Origin: Beroe forskalii
Taxonomy: Eukaryota > Ctenophora > Nuda > Beroida > Beroidae
Direction: 5' to 3'
Assembly (NCBI GenBank): GCA_011033025.1
Contig: WFMF01000019.1
Location: 992,001-1,056,000 of the forward strand
Length of the DNA: 64,000 nucleotides
Part shown: positions 61,352 to 64,000 of the stretch, in pieces
How positions within the stretch are numbered: position 1 is the first letter of the stretch
How the letters are laid out: the number at the start of each line of letters is the position of its first letter
Program-made: the position numbers and the translations under genes
Notes under the pieces: model-generated
What the model was told of the DNA's origin: nothing
Seen by the model: the letters and a program-made list of their open reading frames with translations, nothing else
The model's database searches: none

Positions 61352-62524
61352 TTATAAAAGCGGCGTATTTTCTCCAGCTTCTCCAGCGTCCAGCTCCTCT
61401 CTCCTCCGATCTTGTTCCTGTCTTCTCCTCCTCCGAAAGAAAGCCCTGACTCTCTCCCGACTGCTGTAAAGAAGAACGAAGTTGTTTCCCAGACTTTGCT
61501 GCAGAGTCAGGAACTCCCCGATGAGGTGCAACCCTTTCTCCGTGCAAATCAGCTCCTTCCACCACGGCCAAGTCGTTTCTTGTCCCTTGCACATGCTGCT
61601 TTGCCCCGATACCAACATGTAAACGTGGTACATGAAACTTGCCATGTAGAATGTGTAGCAGCAGAGGAAGTTCAGGGAGAGGATTAAGGCTATCCGGGCT
61701 GCAGTTTGGAAGGCTGGATTCTGGGTACTGGCTCTACGCAGCACCGCCCAAACGTACAGGTTCATGATGCAGGTACTTGCAACAACAGCCGTTACTGTGG
61801 CCTCCTTAGCAACGATGTCTCTCAGTGTAGGACCGAAGTTTATGTAGTTGTGTAGGATGGTTATTATGACACCAATCTTCCAGGATAGAAACACGATGAG
61901 CTTCGCTGTCTTGAATCCCTGCCGTAGCCACGTGGTAGCTTCCACTTTGTAAGCTACAATCCTGATTATTGCCATGCCGAGCAGTAAACCCAGGGTGGCG
62001 TAGAAGGAGAGCCAGAGCATGTTGTTAAAGCACCGAACAGCATAACTATCATCAGTTTCAAAGTAGACTACCAGGCTGATTCCTCCGATTGCTGCTGCAA
62101 TGTCTGCGATGAGTAAGCTGATGTAAAGCCGGATTGAGGGTGCAGTGAGGGCTTCCAATGGTTGCTGGCTCAGGAGAAGGTAGATGTTGAGGGAGGATAG
62201 GAGGAGGACCAAGGAACAGAGAGGTGGAAAGATGAACTGGAGGCCACGAGGCAACTCACCTGCTTGGGAATCAGGAGTTGGGTACTCAGATATTATGGAG
62301 TCAATCATGAAGGGGTGGAAGTTAGTAGATGTTTGTTGGTTAGGGAGCTTTGAGTTGGTTTTAGAGTTGATTTGGGTTGCTCTTTCTTCGTTAGCTCTGG
62401 GATGCTTTAGAACGTCGCTGCCAGGGATAGTTACCAAATCATAGCCTTTTGAAGCGTCTTTTGATTGGAGTCCTTCTAGTGATAACAGAGTTGAAACGAG
62501 GATCACTATTGATGCCAGATACAT
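61352..62524 (-). CDS. Intronless seven-helix receptor, rhodopsin-like but atypical
   Basis: 390 residues: signal peptide (about 1-18), a 75-residue extracellular N-terminus, then seven hydrophobic helices at about 95-119, 130-155, 168-192, 205-230, 242-263, 275-302 and 330-353. Class A landmarks are N113 in helix 1, D141 in LLIADIAA of helix 2 and W215 in helix 4. The DRY motif is replaced by IIRIVAY and NPxxY by NNFVLLY. After helix 7 comes a very basic run (RRRRRQEQDRRR) and an acidic dileucine end (ENTPLL), a likely endocytosis or lysosome sorting signal. Ligand and G-protein coupling are unknown; loss of DRY suggests unusual coupling. The start is the first ATG and opens the signal peptide. 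Confidence 0.7.
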   Translation of the reverse strand: MYLASIVILVSTLLSLEGLQSKDASKGYDLVTIPGSDVLKHPRANEERATQINSKTNSKLPNQQTSTNFHPFMIDSIISEYPTPDSQAGELPRGLQFIFPPLCSLVLLLSSLNIYLLLSQQPLEALTAPSIRLYISLLIADIAAAIGGISLVVYFETDDSYAVRCFNNMLWLSFYATLGLLLGMAIIRIVAYKVEATTWLRQGFKTAKLIVFLSWKIGVIITILHNYINFGPTLRDIVAKEATVTAVVASTCIMNLYVWAVLRRASTQNPAFQTAARIALILSLNFLCCYTFYMASFMYHVYMLVSGQSSMCKGQETTWPWWKELICTEKGLHLIGEFLTLQQSLGNNFVLLYSSRERVRAFFRRRRRQEQDRRREELDAGEAGENTPLL

Positions 62525-63394
62525 ATTACTTTATTCTTTTATTGCGTTGTAACTGAAACCAAACTAAGGATAAAAAACTATAACCTACCTGCTAGAATCG
62601 GTTGTTCACCTTTATACTCGACAACTCATTTCACACTTTACCACGATGTTTGAAAATCTTCTTCCTTACTCTTCTTCCTTACTCTTCTCCCTTAGTTCCT
62701 TACTCAACCACATATTTGCCGCATGTTGCAGTCTAATATCAATGAAATATATTTCATATCAGGTGCTCCTAAACCGTGACTGAATTTGGACTACGACGCT
62801 GGAACGCAAAAATTGGTGTAAATTTTGTCTTTCGGTAAGTTCTTTCCTTCGTTCAAAATCCATCATATATTCCATATTCTACTGAGAACAATCACATCAT
62901 ATTTTGGATTTTGGATGTAGGTTTTTCGACGCCTGAGTTCAGTCAGCAATATTTTCCCATAGACGTGTTGCAATCCTGTTGTTGAGTAGTATGTGTATCT
63001 GAGCAGTGTGGAACTATATAAGAATATTTACTCCAGGAAGTATTCCATGCTGGTCATCTCTTCTTCTTTATTGTGAAGAAGGCCATGACCTTCATTTAGA
63101 GAAAATAGCACTTTCGTGTTTCACATTTTTTCGATGTGATCTTTGCAGGTAATTTACTGCCATATTGAGGGACTGCAAATCTATGAAAAATACATATAAT
63201 TCAAAAAGAGTTTGCACTTCAATTTGAAAGATGACTGTAGTACTCAGGAATTTCAATAATTTGCTAGACAGTATCTCATTATTTGAATTTTCTGGTTTAA
63301 CTTTTTAACAGTTAAAAGCACTCATTTTAAACAATATTAATAAAACAATAATCTGGTTTAAAAACTAATATAAAAGTAAAACGAATAGATCGAA
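62525..63394. other. Spacer between receptor gene and next minus-strand gene
   Basis: AT-rich DNA without supported exons. It should hold the promoter of the receptor gene and the 3' untranslated region of the next gene. Confidence 0.35.
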
Positions 63395-64000
63395 TCAAGG
63401 GTCGCCAGCTGTTTCCCTGAGAATGAACTCCAGTAACTGTGGGTCCTGCACTATCTCCGGTCCCAACACCGTATCAAGGAGACTGAGGAACTCGGGGCTG
63501 AATGTTCCGGACTTTTCAGCTGCAACATTAGACTCGGAATGTCTGACACGCTTCAAATGGCACAGGAACAACTTCCCTACCTTAGCATGTTGTTGTATGA
63601 GGTGGGGACGTGTCTGCAGGCTGACCTTGTTACTGGACCTGGTAATCAGATTGTTGATGTTTATTAACGAGGCATGACTTGAAATACTAGCCGTGATCCC
63701 GGCTGTGTCAGGATCTCCTCTATGCGATACTTCACATCCCTCTGAGCTTCTCTGGTCAGGAAATACTTGCTTGGGCACCAAATGGTCCATCTCCTCCTTA
63801 ATTGTAATGTCAGTGGCTATTTCTTCAGATGTGTTATCTACTGTTTTCTCTGGTTTTAGCGGTGATAAGGGTTCCTGTTTCACGGAAACAGCTGGGTTAT
63901 CAGCGGGAGTTGGTGGTTCCTGTTTCACTGTATCGTTCTCCGGGGAGTTGCTGTGTTGCCTCACTGGCGGATGTGTGCAGGCATTTCCCTTGCTTTGGTA
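63395..64000 (-). CDS. Last exon of a gene with SUMO-type motifs (partial)
   Basis: The minus frame is open from the window edge to the stop at 63395, about 201 codons, so the 5' part of the gene is outside. It has two VKQEP motifs and one IKEE, all matching the ψ-K-x-E SUMO acceptor consensus, plus SP and TP sites (NSPENDT, PPTPAD, PLSPLKP). The C-terminal 70 residues are helical and hydrophobic (HLIQQHAKVGKLFLCHLKRV, PEFLSLLDTVLG, DPQLLEFILRE) and look like a conserved interaction domain. A nuclear or chromatin factor is inferred; I do not recognise the family. Confidence 0.6.
   Translation of the reverse strand, partial: YQSKGNACTHPPVRQHSNSPENDTVKQEPPTPADNPAVSVKQEPLSPLKPEKTVDNTSEEIATDITIKEEMDHLVPKQVFPDQRSSEGCEVSHRGDPDTAGITASISSHASLININNLITRSSNKVSLQTRPHLIQQHAKVGKLFLCHLKRVRHSESNVAAEKSGTFSPEFLSLLDTVLGPEIVQDPQLLEFILRETAGDP

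Overview
The window is nuclear DNA from an invertebrate animal. The evidence is spliceosomal introns with GT..AG ends, AATAAA signals, non-LTR retrotransposon remnants, a BAR-PH-ArfGAP (ACAP-type) gene, an animal-type single-exon receptor and a carotenoid oxygenase. The repeat content and a degenerate element ORF of a kind I associate with cnidarian and sponge genomes hint at an early-branching animal, but I cannot fix the phylum. No prokaryotic, organellar or viral genes are seen. Gene structures were assembled by hand from splice signals and reading phase. | Layout. 3.2-7.7 kb: three tandem + strand genes for small type I membrane proteins that share an invariant six-cysteine ectodomain and differ in their cytoplasmic tails. 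8.0-8.8 kb: a GC-rich 29-bp minisatellite. 12.3-25.0 kb: an 18-exon + strand gene for a 557-residue cysteine-rich type I membrane protein of no family I know; one of its 3' splice sites has been amplified about 19 times. 25-28 kb: MITE-like elements and a minisatellite. 46.2-28.0 kb (minus): a 15-exon ACAP-like Arf GTPase-activating protein without ankyrin repeats; two + strand genes lie inside its introns, a sugar-transporter-like MFS gene (28.3-29.9 kb) and a small secreted protein gene (39.6-40.8 kb). The latter also has duplicated splice junctions. 47.7-48.7 kb: a broken LINE fragment. 49.6-52.4 kb: two intronless AT-rich genes, a carotenoid oxygenase with a signal peptide and a TPR protein with a truncated beta-helix-like end. 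53.9-58.9 kb: a five-exon gene of unknown function whose big intron holds a tandem repeat and a LINE relic. 61.4-62.5 kb (minus): an intronless seven-helix receptor. 63.4-64.0 kb (minus): the last exon of a gene with SUMO-type motifs, cut by the window edge. | Most notable: two unrelated genes have splice junctions that were tandemly copied. One is a 41-bp unit with branch point, pyrimidine tract, AG and first exon bases, about 19 copies. The other is a 55-bp acceptor unit in three copies plus a duplicated donor. Also notable are the six-cysteine receptor cluster, a dispersed repeat that spreads TGACGTCA (CRE-type) palindromes, and a repeat family with an unchanging hairpin stem and changing loop. 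No pathway links the genes clearly; several encode surface or secreted proteins.
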